64,000 nucleotides of DNA. Source: Cryptomeria japonica. Lineage: Eukaryota; Streptophyta; Pinopsida; Cupressales; Cupressaceae. The stretch covers positions 470,322,400 through 470,386,399 of the forward strand of contig NC_081406.1 in NCBI RefSeq assembly GCF_030272615.1. The letters are read 5' to 3'. Below are positions 1 to 11,551 of this stretch, in pieces. The notes beneath the pieces were generated by a model, which was given only the letters and a program-made list of their open reading frames with translations, did not search any database and was not told the origin of the DNA. The translations under genes and the position numbers were made by a program. Numbering within the stretch: position 1 is the first letter of the stretch; each line of letters starts with the position of its first letter.

Positions 1-2260
1 AAAGATCTTGTCCTCTCCACGCTCTTGCATCCATGCATTGATTTTCTATCCACATCTGCAAAATGTACATGTGTACAAGAATGTACATGTAGATCAAGTT
101 GTTAAATTGAAACATTTGAACTAGGAACATTTTTTTTAAAATTAAATAAAATACTAAAAGAGAACACGTACCGGTTATCTCCCAAAACACTCTATATGGA
201 ATGGGTTTGTATGTTCTCGATGATGATTCCCCAGGATAATTAGGTTGCTCAAAGTGTTTCTTACACCATTCAACAACATCATGTGCATCTTCTATACATT
301 CTCCTATGTACTTTATTTGATGCTTTCTTAGAGCATGTTTGATACAAGCTCCTGCACCATCATGTTCACCCTTTCCATGACCACTCTCAAAAAAACTCCA
401 AACATGTGGTATTTTGTCATTTCAATGATATCTACATAGTGCATAAAATGGCCTCGAAGATTTGAATTGTGCCGCACATCCATCAGACCAAACAAAATGT
501 TTAACTATTGTTATGCCTCTATCTTTTAAATATTCAAAAAACTTCTTAAAGCAATGTTGTACAAAAAGTGTGTCATGCTCCTTATCATCACTGATATAGA
601 AGTGGTACTCTTTCTTAATGATACGATTTTCAAATGTACTATCAACACCATCCAAATTCATCTGTGCATGTCGATAACACACATGCACCAAAATAGTGAT
701 TTGCTTCAAAAAGTAATACTCTGATTGAATCTCTTTTTGATGTGCAAAAGAGTAATTCTCTGCGAAGTCAACTACAGATAGAATAGTTCCAAGTGGGAAA
801 GTGTCTCTTAATCTTTTAAATTGTTATGCTTGCCACTTGGCAAAAAAACCATGGCATATGTATGGTTTTATCCTTACAAAAATTTTCCATAAATGTTCCA
901 ATAGGTATTTCCTCTTCTACATAATCTAGCCTTGTAGATTCCTTTCCAAATTTTGTTTCAAATTTTTTGTACTTGTAACTCTTGCAATTTACCATCTTCC
1001 TCGTGTCAGTATCTTCATCTCTCAAAGGCAATTTAGCCAAGTCCCCGCATGTTCCACAAATTCCTCTTATGCAATTTATTTGACTGGTTGCATTATCATC
1101 TGATTTATCACATAAGATGGATGCTATGAATTGACTTGTTCGTTTAGGAGGAGCATTTTCAAAACCATCACTATCTTCTCTAATCTTTCGAAACACCTGA
1201 TAGTACAAGTCAAATTCAATGTGATAACGACAACAACAAGTTTCAAAAACTTTGTTTAACTTCACATAATATGGCCTTAACCGTTCAAACATGGTTTGTC
1301 CAATCTTTATATGAGGGTTTGTTTTAGTAAACAATACATACAATTCATGTTTTGTTGTGTCTATCCAATGTTTTACATGGAGATCATAATGATCAGGACC
1401 AATCCTTTGCTTGATAACATCTCTACTATTTGATGAAGGATGAGTATTATCATTCCAAAAACTTGTCACAAAGTTCCTAACAACATCTTCAATTCTATCA
1501 GAATGAGGAGCTCTACACATATTTGCCCAATTCCCTTCTGAGGTAGTATCATCCAAAATCTTTCTCCTTTTAACATATTTAGATATTGTCCTTCTACTAA
1601 AACCAAACTCAGATGACAGTGAAGAGATTTGTCTTTTTTGAGACAATCTTTCATTTACTAAAGATGTCAACATCACTCTTCTTGAAATGGTCTTATCTAG
1701 TTTTTGAGATTTTTTACCAATGTTCACCAAACCTTTCTTAACGTTATCAACAATAGATTTTTGTAGCTGAGAAGTTTTCCTCTTTTGACTTGTTGTATCT
1801 ATACCCAACAATTTCATTGGATCTATTAAGTCTTTATGAGTAAGTATAATTGATAACAATTGAGCTTTTTCTAGTATAGTATCAAGATTGTTGAAACGAG
1901 ACATTATTTCTTTTCCACTTTTATTCATTGACCTCCTTTTAGTATGTCTAGGTTCTTCACTGAGACGTTTCAACTCATCCACATCCATTTCAAGTAAATG
2001 ATCTAAATTTTTATAAGAAATATTTCTCTTCACTTGTTTAGCTAGATCCACAATATGCTCATCCATATCAGTGGTAGGAGGTAAGGAGCCTAACCCCTCT
2101 CCTTCAAAGGTCTCCATTGGTTCAACTTGGACAATCTCCTCCCTATGTTCATCAACTATATTGTGTTCTTCAACAGGTTCATTTGCCTCGACTCTTGCTT
2201 CAGAACTCCATTCTTCTCGAGCCCGTTCTGAACATAATTTAAGAGTTTGTGTAAGGTTCT
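1..2260 (-). pseudogene. DDE-transposase-like protein, decayed, intron-containing, runs off left edge
   Basis: The reading frame runs leftward from about 2260 (first ATG at 2117). It has a lysine-rich N-terminal part with a helix-turn-helix-like stretch (SSLSSEFGFSRRTISKYVKR), then cysteine pairs (CCCRYH, CGTCGD), then a nuclease-like half with three acidic blocks: VVDFAENY (about 750), WSDGCAAQFKSS (about 450-490) and GHGKGEHDGAGA (about 330-370). This spacing resembles a DDE/RNase H fold and the uncharacterised, probably transposon-derived family with DFAENY and SDGxxxQFK motifs; that family assignment is from memory. Lesions are a frameshift at the A/T run 842-848, an in-frame TAA at 824-826 and an in-frame TGA at 422-424. 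The frame continues across both stops. An intron at 56-171 (donor GTACGT, acceptor TGCAG) joins codons in phase to DVDRKSMHG. A real upstream exon may exist beyond 2260, where the frame meets a stop. I read it as a dead copy of a transposase or a gene derived from one. Confidence 0.7.
56..171 (-). other. Predicted intron of the DDE-like pseudogene
   Basis: Reading leftward, GTACGT follows the codons for EIT plus one base, and TGCAG precedes ATGTGGATAG. Removing 116 bases restores one frame across the junction (phase 1). This is ordinary plant splice-site usage and argues that the frame was once a spliced gene. Confidence 0.65.
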
Positions 2261-2931
2261 TGAATTAATCAGAGATTATTCAATTAGGTTTAAGAATAGG
2301 GGTGAATTTGGCTTAAAGCTTTGTAACATGTTAAAATTAGCCCGTTCAATTTGGTTTATTAAATTTAATTACTTTCAGGACCTTATTGTTATAACTCTAA
2401 ATAAATTACCTATTTAGGTTTAAAGTTCAATTTGTTCTCAGGTTAGGATTAAAGTTCAATCTCTAATTTTGAGCAATAATTTAACACATAAAATAAAATT
2501 TTGATAAATTAGAAATTCCAATATTGAAAATTAAAAGTACAAATATTTTGATGCATGCATACGATAAAGGTGACCTCATATTAATTTGTTATGGACCATA
2601 ATGTAGGTGGACTATAATTTGTCACATCTGTGTATATTTAAGACCTATTATTGCATGATAGACCTCCTAATCTGAAATGTGTTTGCGTGTAAGTGAAGTC
2701 AAATAGTTCACATAAATTATTCAACATGTTTAATAGACCTTATAAATTTATGTCACATTTAAGACCTATAATCAATGTAATAGTCCTAATAGGCCTTATT
2801 ATTAAAATCAATATGACCACGTATGAAAAAATATTTCACAACTAATATACTTAACTCCCCTTAAGATAGATATATTATGTGATATTAAAGGACCTATCAC
2901 ATGAAATTACTTGTACATGTAGATTAAATAA

Positions 2932-2985
<54 letters not shown>
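2932..2985. repeat. (TA)n microsatellite
   Basis: About 27 uninterrupted TA dinucleotides in an AT-rich spacer. It is self-complementary and prone to length change. Confidence 0.95.
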
Positions 2986-2989
<4 letters not shown>

Positions 2990-3594
2990 AGAACTTAGAA
3001 ATTATGACATAATAGGTCTTATTAATTTTATGACTTAATAGGTCTTATCTATTATAAATGGACTTAATTATATAGGAGAAAAATGCAATTACACAACAAG
3101 CAAGTTGATGGAATTTGAAATTTGCAAATACACATGTATTATCTCAAATTAATTATGCTTTCCAATTAAAACAAGATTATTTTTAATCCTATTATTTCCA
3201 ATTAATTTAATTAAGATTTTTTAAATTAATTTTCATTAAAAATATTAGATTTAAAATATTGAACTAATTAATTGTTATGTAATACACATTAAATTAAATA
3301 GAAATAAAATTAAAAATGCATACTTGCTTCAAGATATCTTTGTCTTCTTTGTTCTCGATATCTTTCTTCTGTTTCGGGAGAATAATTCCTTGAAGTCTTA
3401 TTTTGCCTTCTCTTCTTGTTCCTCATGCTTTTACAAAAAACCTTCAAATTATTGCCCTCAAAATAATTTTAAAATGTCTTCTCTCATCCAAAAATACGAA
3501 TTATTTTAATCATTTGTGTGATAAAAAATGAAAAAAATTATGGACATTTATACGACTCCTCAAATGAAACAAAAAAACAAAAAATGCGTCGGCC

Positions 3595-3775
3595 AGAGTT
3601 CGAACGAAACTCGATAGTTAAAAATGGTCGGGTTCGTTCGAACATGACCGTTACAAAAAAGTACGGGCCAAAATCAAGCCCATTGATTCGAGCGAATGGG
3701 GGTTCGCTCGAACCCCTTATGGTTCGAGCGAACCCCATTCGCTCGAAATACTGTTCATTCGAACCCTCCAATTAG
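3595..3775. repeat. Cluster of TTCGAGCGAA / TTCGTTCGAA palindromes
   Basis: Within about 180 bases the core TTCGAGCGAA or its complement TTCGCTCGAA, with the variants TTCGAACGAA and TTCGTTCGAA, recurs about seven times (near 3597, 3633, 3683, 3702, 3722, 3738 and 3751). Several copies are flanked by GGGG and CCCC so that neighbours form hairpins. The block is clearly richer in CpG than the AT-rich sequence around it. Function unknown. Confidence 0.7.
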
Positions 3776-4639
3776 AAGTTTTTCCCAAAAAATTTCAGAG
3801 TTCTGAAGAATTAATGACTTCGGAGCTCTGGTTCAAAGCACGAATGAAATAATCTTGATAACCCAAAAATATTAGATGGTAGTACTTGGAGCAAGCTTTC
3901 CAATGAGTATAATTTTGTTATATTTGGAATTTATTATGTTCTTATTTTTTTAATTTTATGGAAAATTGGTTTTTCACAGAACATGAACTTCTCTGTTCAA
4001 CCCATTGGGAAAAATAAGAAACTAATTCAAAAAAAATTTGAAAAATATATATGCCCCTAGTATTGATGTCTTCTTTCTAACAAAAATAAATAAATTGAAT
4101 TTCGATTTATATAGAACAAGTTATGTGTTCAAACGTAAACCTATGTCTGAATTATGACTAGTCGGACTTCAAAACTTTATAAAATGAAAAATATTGAATA
4201 TATCACTATAAAACCAAATGCAAGCCCTGGATATTGATGTTACAAACAAAAATTCGAAAGAATTGAGTTTTTATCATTTATAGAAAAAAAGTTATGCATT
4301 TCGGGAGGCACATCACTTTTAAAAAATGTAGTTTGTTGTAAAAAACTACTTTTCGAGGGAGATGGAAAAAAAATTTAAAATCCTTCAAAAAATTTTGAAA
4401 AAAATGTATATAGAATCTACAAACAAAATGCTAGAAATCACTAATTTACATCATCTTCAAATTTTTAATAGTTTAAAAGTTATAGTTCTCGGAAGTTGAA
4501 GATTATTTTAAAAATGTACATCTTAGAGTCAAAAGTGGCAAAAAAGTGGGAACCATTATTGTGAATTCACCCTGGGGGGAATTGATCAGAATCCATCTTT
4601 AGAGGATCAATTATTATAGTGTGTGTTTATGGCCTTGAG

Positions 4640-5228
4640 TCAGGAGGGCAATGCTCAACTCATGGTACCTATTACTATATATGGAGGATGTTAAGGATGC
4701 TACTTTCTCTATGGGTGCTTATAAGGCACCTAGACCAAATGGTTTTCCCTTGGCCTTCTTTTACGAATTTTGGGATCTATTATGGGGTATGATTTAACTA
4801 TAGTTGCTAGGTAATTCTTTCGCACAGGTAAGATCTTAAAAAAGTTGAATAATTCTTATATTGTTCTAATTCCTAAAGTATCAAATCCCTCATGTCTCTT
4901 TGAATTTAGACCTATCAGTTTATGTAATACAATATATAAAATCCTTTTTAAAGTCCTAGTCAATAGGATTAAACCAATGTTGGATAAAATGATTAAGAGG
5001 AGTTAGAAAGGTTTTGTCCTAAGTAGACAAATCCTAGATGCAACAATTTCAACAATGCCACCTCCCAAGAATGGTCCTTAAGATTGATATTTCCAAGGCT
5101 TATGATAGGGTGAAGTGGGATTTTCTTTTAAAAGTTGTAAGGAAGATGGGATTTCAACACAACCTTTTAGAGCTGATCAAGGAATGTGTAACCACTTTGA
5201 AATACTTTATTCTAGTTAATGGAGTCCC
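4640..5228 (+). pseudogene. LINE (L1-type) reverse transcriptase remnant
   Basis: Conceptual translation with stops and frameshifts shows successive landmarks of plant L1 reverse transcriptase: AYKAPRPNGFP near 4720, then NNSYIVLIPKVSNP and FRPISLCNTIYKI (about 4850-4950), then KIDISKAYDRVKWDFL near 5072-5120, then ILVNGVP at the end. The catalytic YxDD region is absent because homology stops at about 5228, where an LTR-like start (TGTAATACCCC) begins. It is a dead fragment interrupted by a later insertion. Confidence 0.8.
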
Positions 5229-6040
5229 TGTAATACCCCTCTAACCTTCACACATTAAGGCAAGTATTATGATATTGAACCTACTCTTAATGTAGATAAA
5301 GCAAATAACATTCACTGTTATATTGGTGAATGGATCTTACAATATACTTATATCTAATACATGAGATGCAACCCTTAGATGGTATCCCTAGTCTAATCAC
5401 AAGTCTTAGCTTCTACATACATCATGTAGTGGGATGTGACAAGGTTTTCGAATTTGTCCCTATATCTGTTTCCTACAAACATTAATAACCCTCTAATATT
5501 GTGAAGCTACAAACCTTCAAAACATTAGTAGGGATAGTCCAATTCATGATAGTGGTCTACTAAGATACTCCCACTAGATATGACATGCCCCAAGTACTTC
5601 ACCTCAAACTAAAAGAAGTATCACTTTATTAAGTTGATAAAATGTCATTCTCTCTCACTTATTGTAAAACTTGATGCAAGTGGATTTCATACTCCATCGT
5701 TCTTGAATAAATCAAGATTTCATCTAGGAGCACTCAAACAAATTTACTTTTAGAAAGGTGTTAAACATCCCATTCATGGGACTCATAAACACCAATAAAG
5801 CACTTGTCAACCCAAATAGAACCATATTCAAATCATAGTGTCCATATTAGTTTTAAAATATTAATCAATGGATATTACCTCTTGATTACAAATTTTATGT
5901 TACCTAGATTGTAGATCATTTTAACGAACACTTTGGATCTCTTCATCTAATTGAACAAATAATCAATCCTTGGTAGAGGATATCGATTCTTTATCATCAC
6001 CTTATTTAATTTTCTATGTTTGTAGTGCTTTGCCATGGTG
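5229..6040 (-). pseudogene. Ty3-gypsy remnant: LTR-like start plus reverse transcriptase, reverse strand
   Basis: At 5229 the LINE breaks off at TGTAATACCCCTC, a TG-type LTR start resembling the one at 53970. Further right the complementary strand reads as degraded gypsy reverse transcriptase. RKLNKVMIKNRYPLPRIDYL followed by KVFVKMIYNLG lies at about 5900-6030, LLDEILIYSRTMEYEIHLHQ at about 5660-5720, and VKYLGHVISS near 5580-5610. Many stops and indels are present. The LTR end and the rest of pol were not found, so the limits are approximate. Confidence 0.65.
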
Positions 6041-8100
6041 TTCTATTAGGTGAAATTTACATCACAATATGTATATATGTATGTATGCAAGCTTTATGTC
6101 TTTTATTTCAATTTACTACATGTTTAATTATAATTTTAACTAATTCATTTAAATTAATTTGGATACGCATTTTCTATAACTAGAATATTAAAATACCATT
6201 TACGTTAAATTAATTTTATTTATAAGATACTCTATATATATTTCAAAGAGATTTTTTTATCTATTCATAATAACAAAACAAGTCATTAAATGTAAATTGA
6301 TCATAATTAAAATACATCAATTATAACCTAATTTCAGATGTCAAAAATCATTTGTCAGTGTCTTATGTTTTTGTTTATAAATTCTATTTGAAAGATCATA
6401 TACACCAGCTATAGAGCTCTAACTCAATTTCACAGGTCAAAAAATAACTTGTCTAGTCTAGTATTTATTTTGTATAATTATATATGGAAGAATCTTAAGA
6501 TAAAGGGGACACTAAAGACACTAGGAATGGAAACAATTATTAAAATAAAATTACGCTTTAAAAAAGACGTCAAATATGAAATATATTATTAGGCACACAA
6601 GTTAGGGATGATGATGAAGATACATAATGAAAATCCCAAATGAGTAGCATCGTACACTCAAAACTAAAATAAAATGATAAAAGACAAATCGATGTCTTTC
6701 GTGACCATGACCTAATTAAATCCATCAACTTAATGCAAAATCTGCTGTCTTAACTCTAAACTCATTTCATCTTTGATTTTGTATGAGAAACTTGTGCACC
6801 ATTAACATTAATTCTTCCTCCTCCTAGTGAGAAAATCATCTTCTAGTTGACTCGATCAGTTGGTTCCATGAATTTGGTGGGTTTGTGAATTTTTAGCAGT
6901 GAGTAAATCAGATCTTTAGCAAGTTAATCCACACTGAAATAATGAAGAATCTGAGTGAGTCCATAATAACCGACTTCTTGTTCGCTTCTTTTGATGATTA
7001 CTGACTCAATGCCCCTTTATAAACCACGTAACTGATAAGACGTCCACAAAAGATGTGATTGGGCAGTAGCACCTCATCCACATCAGATGTGAGCTCCACC
7101 AAGCTTGTCTACCATGGTGGAAGAAATCTGCATTCGGGCAGTACAAATAATGATGCCCATGCTCTTGTCTTATGCATTCCCACAGCATAATGGCGCTGCA
7201 CACAATACCCAGAAAGAAAAGCTTATTATATATAAAGGAAAAAGGTAGAAATCAACAGAAGAAGGTATATAATATGAGAGCTCCTGTCACAGGACAAATA
7301 AACTAGTGAAAGTAAGTGGAGGGTGGCATAAAGAAATTGGAGAGGTAAGTGGGGTGAGATTGGAAAAACTTAAAAATATGGAGGGTATCACGGACTGAGG
7401 CAAAAAAAGAAAAGAGATTTACAGAGTGGGGTGGTGGTGTAAGAAGCAGAGAGCATGTGGGCCGGGGCCCCTCTTCTTCTTCTCTTGTTCCTCTCATGTG
7501 CTTTCACCTCGTAGTTTGATCCAGTTGCATGCATTTACTTGTTGATGACACGCTAGATTCTGTCATCAATGATCATTCATTCATCCATCATCCCATCTCA
7601 TTCACACACCAACTTACCAGGACACTTCCAAATGGGTAGAGTTGGATCAAAGTGTGTCCAGCCAAGATCTGGGTTCCTTGATAATATAATATATGCAAAC
7701 GTACAGGGCTGTATCTGATAGCTTAAAATGGCTTGGTGGAGGATTCCCCAACTCCCCGGATTCCCGCAGCACAGCCCACTTCCTGAATTTGATATGTCAT
7801 TTCTGCAAATAGTTTTAAATTGTCCCGATTTCCAGGTTGTGCCAATTTTATCATATAAAATGAACCCTTGGATCCAGCGAGAGGCCTGGTACATGTTGAG
7901 AAGGCTAGAAATACATTTATAATTGGTTGCCTTCAGATGAATGCATACTTAGGTCGGGAGTACTGGGTATGATAGGTATGACGCATTGTTAAAGAGTCTG
8001 AGCGTGCACACCGCCCAAAATTTATGATTGTGGGAGAGTGGAGTTGTTAGACAGAGACACAGTTAACTATGTTTGTGTAGGCTGTGATGCAATCGTCCCA
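6041..8100 (+). promoter_or_regulatory. Upstream and leader region of the receptor kinase gene
   Basis: No gene is supported here. A good TATA-like string, TATATAAAGG, lies at 7229-7238 about 870 bases before the chosen ATG. A weaker AT-rich string lies near 7680. Either would give a long leader containing several ATGs, so the transcription start cannot be fixed from sequence. Short open frames between 7006 and 7922 overlap on both strands and look like chance. Confidence 0.3.
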
Positions 8101-11100
8101 ATGTCGCTCCAGCCTTCTCTTTCCTTGGGGTGTCCGTCATCATGTAAAAAATTATGTCCGACATGGGATTGGGCCTTAATTTTATGCCTGGTCGCCATAT
8201 TGGGAGTTGCAAGGGGTGATCCCCAAGCCCAGAGCCTTCTGTCGTGGCGAGAGACTCTCAATGGATCAGGGCTCATTACTTGGGATGCCCGAGAGCAGGG
8301 GCCGTGTGGATGGATTGGAATCTCTTGTTCTCCTCTGGGTGAGGTTGTGGATATTAATTTACAATCCATGGAGCTCATGGGTTCCGTTCCTTCTCAGCTT
8401 GGGGCCCTGACTTCTCTGCAGTCCTTGGTTCTCTCTGAGACTAATTTGAGCGGGAGTATTCCCAGGGAAATTGGGGATTACAGTGCTTTGATTGTCCTGG
8501 ATCTGAGCAGGAATAGATTGACAGGAAGTATTCCTTTGGAGATCGGGAGACTGAATAATTTGGAGATTCTTATCCTCAATTCCAATGAGTTGGAAGGAAT
8601 GATTCCTCCACAGTTGGGGAATTGTAGCAGTCTTGTGGATTTGGTGCTTTTTGACAATCAGCTGAGAGGGAAAATACCGGAGGATCTGGGCAGGCTGAGG
8701 AATCTGGAGATGTTTCGCGTAGGAGGCAATGGGAACATTGAAGGTGAGCTGCCACCCCAACTGGGAAACTGTAGCAATCTCACAATGCTGGGGCTTGCAG
8801 AGACCAGCATTTCTGGACGGATTCCAGGCTCCTTCGGAGCTCTGAAAAAGCTCAAGACGCTTGCATTGTACACTGCTCTGTTGTCTGGGCCCATACCTCC
8901 CGAGCTGGGAGACTGTGTTGCGCTTGAAAATTTGTATCTCTATGGCAACAGTCTCTCTGGATCGATTCCTCGGGAGCTTGGAAAACTTCAGAATCTGCAG
9001 AGGCTTTTCCTTTGGCAGAATAATTTGGTGGGCAGAATACCTATGGAATTGGGCAATTGCAGTGCAATTAGCGTCATGGACCTGTCTATGAATGCTCTCA
9101 CAGGCAGCATCCCGGCTACCTTTGGAAAGATGAAGAATCTGGTGGAGCTTCAGCTGAGTGTCAACGAGCTAACAGGATCGATCCCCGCCGCCCTGGTCAA
9201 CTGCAGCAGGCTCAACCAGCTCCAGGTGGATAATAACCAGCTTTTAGGTCAGGTGCCCCAGGAATTCGGACAGTTGAAGAATTTGACCCTGCTGTACGCC
9301 TGGCAGAACAGATTGGAAGGGATAATTCCTTCAAGCCTAGGTGATTGTCATAACCTTCAAAGCCTCGATCTCTCGCAAAACAACCTCACTGGAACCATTC
9401 CCACCAGCCTCTTTCAGTTGAGGAATCTTAGCAAATTGCTTCTTCTGTCTAATGATTTAACTGGCGTTCTGCCCGCGGAGATTGGGAACTGTAGTGCATT
9501 GGCTAGGGTAAGGCTTAGTGGCAACACTTTAAGCGAAGCAATACCCCGGGAGATTGGGAGGCTGAAGAATCTCTACTTTCTGGACTTGGCGGATAATCAA
9601 TTTTCAGGCCCAATTCCTTCAGAGATTGGAGATTGCGTGGAGCTTCAATACTTGGATCTCCACATGAACCGCCTCACAGGGAGCTTGCCCGGTACACTAG
9701 GCCAATTGAGCAGCTTGCAGGTGGTGGATATATCCATGAACAAACTCGCGGATCCAATTCCCGCGGCAGCATTTGGGAACACAGCACTCTCTCTTAACAA
9801 ACTCCTGCTGAGCAACAACGAGCTGTCAGGATTCATTCCAAAAGAGCTCGGCTTGTGCACAAAATTGCAGCTCCTGGATCTTAGCAGTAACCGGCTGACC
9901 GGCGGCATTCCACCCGAGGTGGGAAGTATAGAGGGCCTCAACATTGCATTGAATGTGAGCTGGAATTATTTGTCAGGATCTATACCTTGGGAGCTTTCCA
10001 GGCTCAGTAAGCTTGCAACCATGGATCTCTCACACAATATGTTGTCTGGAAACTTAACCGTTCTGGGTACACTGGAAAATTTGGTGTCCTTGAACGTATC
10101 GTTCAATAACTTCACGGGTCCCCTGCCTGACACAGGTTTCTTCAGAGGATTACCATCCAGTGTTTTCGCCGGCAACGCAGGACTGTGCAGCTCTTGTTTT
10201 TCTGAAGAAATTGATCCATCAATACAAGGAAGCCATTCGGAGTACTCGGGAGTGAAGCTAATCATAAGCCTGCTCTTTGGTGTAATTGCACTCTTGTTGT
10301 TTTTGGGCATTTTTCTCGTGGTCAGAACTCGGAGGGCACCCCATGAACAAGATGAATCAGACCCAGAAATCGGCTGGCCATGGCAGATGACATTGTTCCA
10401 GAAACTAAGTGTCTCGGTCGAAGATATAATAGATAATCTGGTCAGTTCAAACATCATAGGCAAGGGCTGCTCCGGAGTTGTGTATAAAGCCCAGATTCCA
10501 AACGGGGATTTAATAGCAGTGAAAAAGCTGTGGCCGTCAAAAACATCCGCGCAGCAGAGAGACTCCTTTGCAGCGGAGGTAAAGACTCTGGGTTCGATCC
10601 GCCATAGAAACATAGTAAAGCTCTTGGGCTTTTGCACCAACAGAACAACAAAACTTCTCATGTATGATTACATGCCCAACGGAAGCCTGGGCGGATTGCT
10701 GCATGAAAAGAGAGGGATGCTGGAATGGGAGATAAGATACAACATAATCCTGGGAGCCGCCCAGGGGCTCGCCTATCTGCACCACGACTGCCTGCCCTCT
10801 ATAGTGCATCGAGACATTAAGGCCAATAACATACTATTGGGTTCTCGGTACGAGCCTTATATTGCAGACTTTGGCCTAGCAAAGCTCATGGAGTCATCAG
10901 ACTTCAGCAAATCCTCAACCAACGTCGCAGGCTCCTATGGATACATAGCTCCAGGTTAGCCTAGTCACTCGCTAAACATTTTTGGTTTTGTTTTAGTGTC
11001 TGTTATGTAAAATTCAAAAAATTAAATGGTTTTTTGATGGTGCAGAATACGGGTACACCATGAAGATCACAGAGAAAATCGATGTTTACAGTTATGGAGT

Positions 11101-11551
11101 CATGCTATTGGAAGTCTTGACAGGAAAGCAGCCAATAGATCCGTCCTTCCGTGACGGAATGCATATTCTGGATTGGGTTAAGGAAAGCTTGGAGCATAAG
11201 AGAGATGCAGTGGAGGTTTTGGATCCGAGGCTGCAAGGAAGACCCGATTCTCAGATCCAGGAGATGTTGCAGGCACTGGGTACTGCTCTGCTCTGTGTTA
11301 ATTCCAACCCGGAAGAACGACCTACCATGAAGGACGTGGCGGCTCTTTTGAAAGAAATAAAGCACGATTCTGACGACTGTTGCCCCAAGCACCACATTGA
11401 TCTGCTTAAACAGACTCCGTCCCCTTCCCTTGCAGACCATTCTCGCTCCCCCTCCAGAAGTAGTACTTCCTTCAAGGACATAGCAGCAAATTATTCCCAT
11501 TCTTCTCTTATCTATAACACTAAAGGCTCTGGCAAAATAGATCTGCATTAG
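8101..11551 (+). CDS. LRR receptor-like kinase, subfamily XI, RGI/RGFR (RCH1)-like; exons 8101-10954 and 11046-11551
   Basis: Predicted plasma-membrane peptide receptor of 1119 residues. Order: N-terminal hydrophobic segment (24-37) as signal sequence; LRR N-terminal cap with SWRETLNGSG and CGWIGISC; about two dozen plant-type LRRs to about residue 700; transmembrane helix about 719-741; cytoplasmic kinase from about 785. The kinase keeps the glycine loop GKGCSGVVYK (787-796), catalytic Lys808, HRD (903-905) and DFG (923-925), so it is an active RD type. The stretch FQKLSVSVEDIIDNLVSSN before the kinase and the LRR wording match RCH1/RGI receptors. RVGG (206-209) and RVR (469-471) match the RxGG and RxR motifs used by RGF receptors for sulfotyrosine and the peptide C terminus. 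The frame is open upstream to 8038, but the first in-frame ATG is 8101. The single intron lies after the activation segment GYIAP. The exact orthologue is uncertain. Confidence 0.93.
10955..11045 (+). other. Intron of the receptor kinase gene
   Basis: A 91-base intron begins GTTAGC and ends GATGGTGCAG. It splits the Glu codon of the conserved APE motif (APEYGYT) in phase 1. Splicing joins GYIAP to EYGYTMKITEKIDVYSYG without disturbing kinase subdomain VIII. One intron in the kinase half is usual for this receptor subfamily. Confidence 0.92.

Larger units (their letters stand above)
2269..4640. other. AT-rich intergenic sequence
   Basis: No supported gene is seen. The short open frames at 3324-3509 and 3518-3775 are low-complexity or run through palindromes and resemble no family. 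The stretch contains a TA microsatellite and a cluster of GC-richer palindromes, listed separately. Confidence 0.6.

Noticed and set aside
1466-1654. 62-codon reverse-strand ORF overlapping the DDE-like frame
   Set aside because: Out-of-frame shadow of the longer frame, which has recognisable motifs.
8038-8100. Start of the receptor protein at 8038
   Set aside because: The codon there is GTG. Plant nuclear genes start at ATG, and the first in-frame ATG is 8101, which also gives a plausible signal segment.
9966-10661. 231-codon reverse-strand ORF opposite the receptor gene
   Set aside because: It mirrors the conserved LRR and kinase coding sequence, with no independent motif or start context. 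The same holds for the other antisense frames at 8067-11548.
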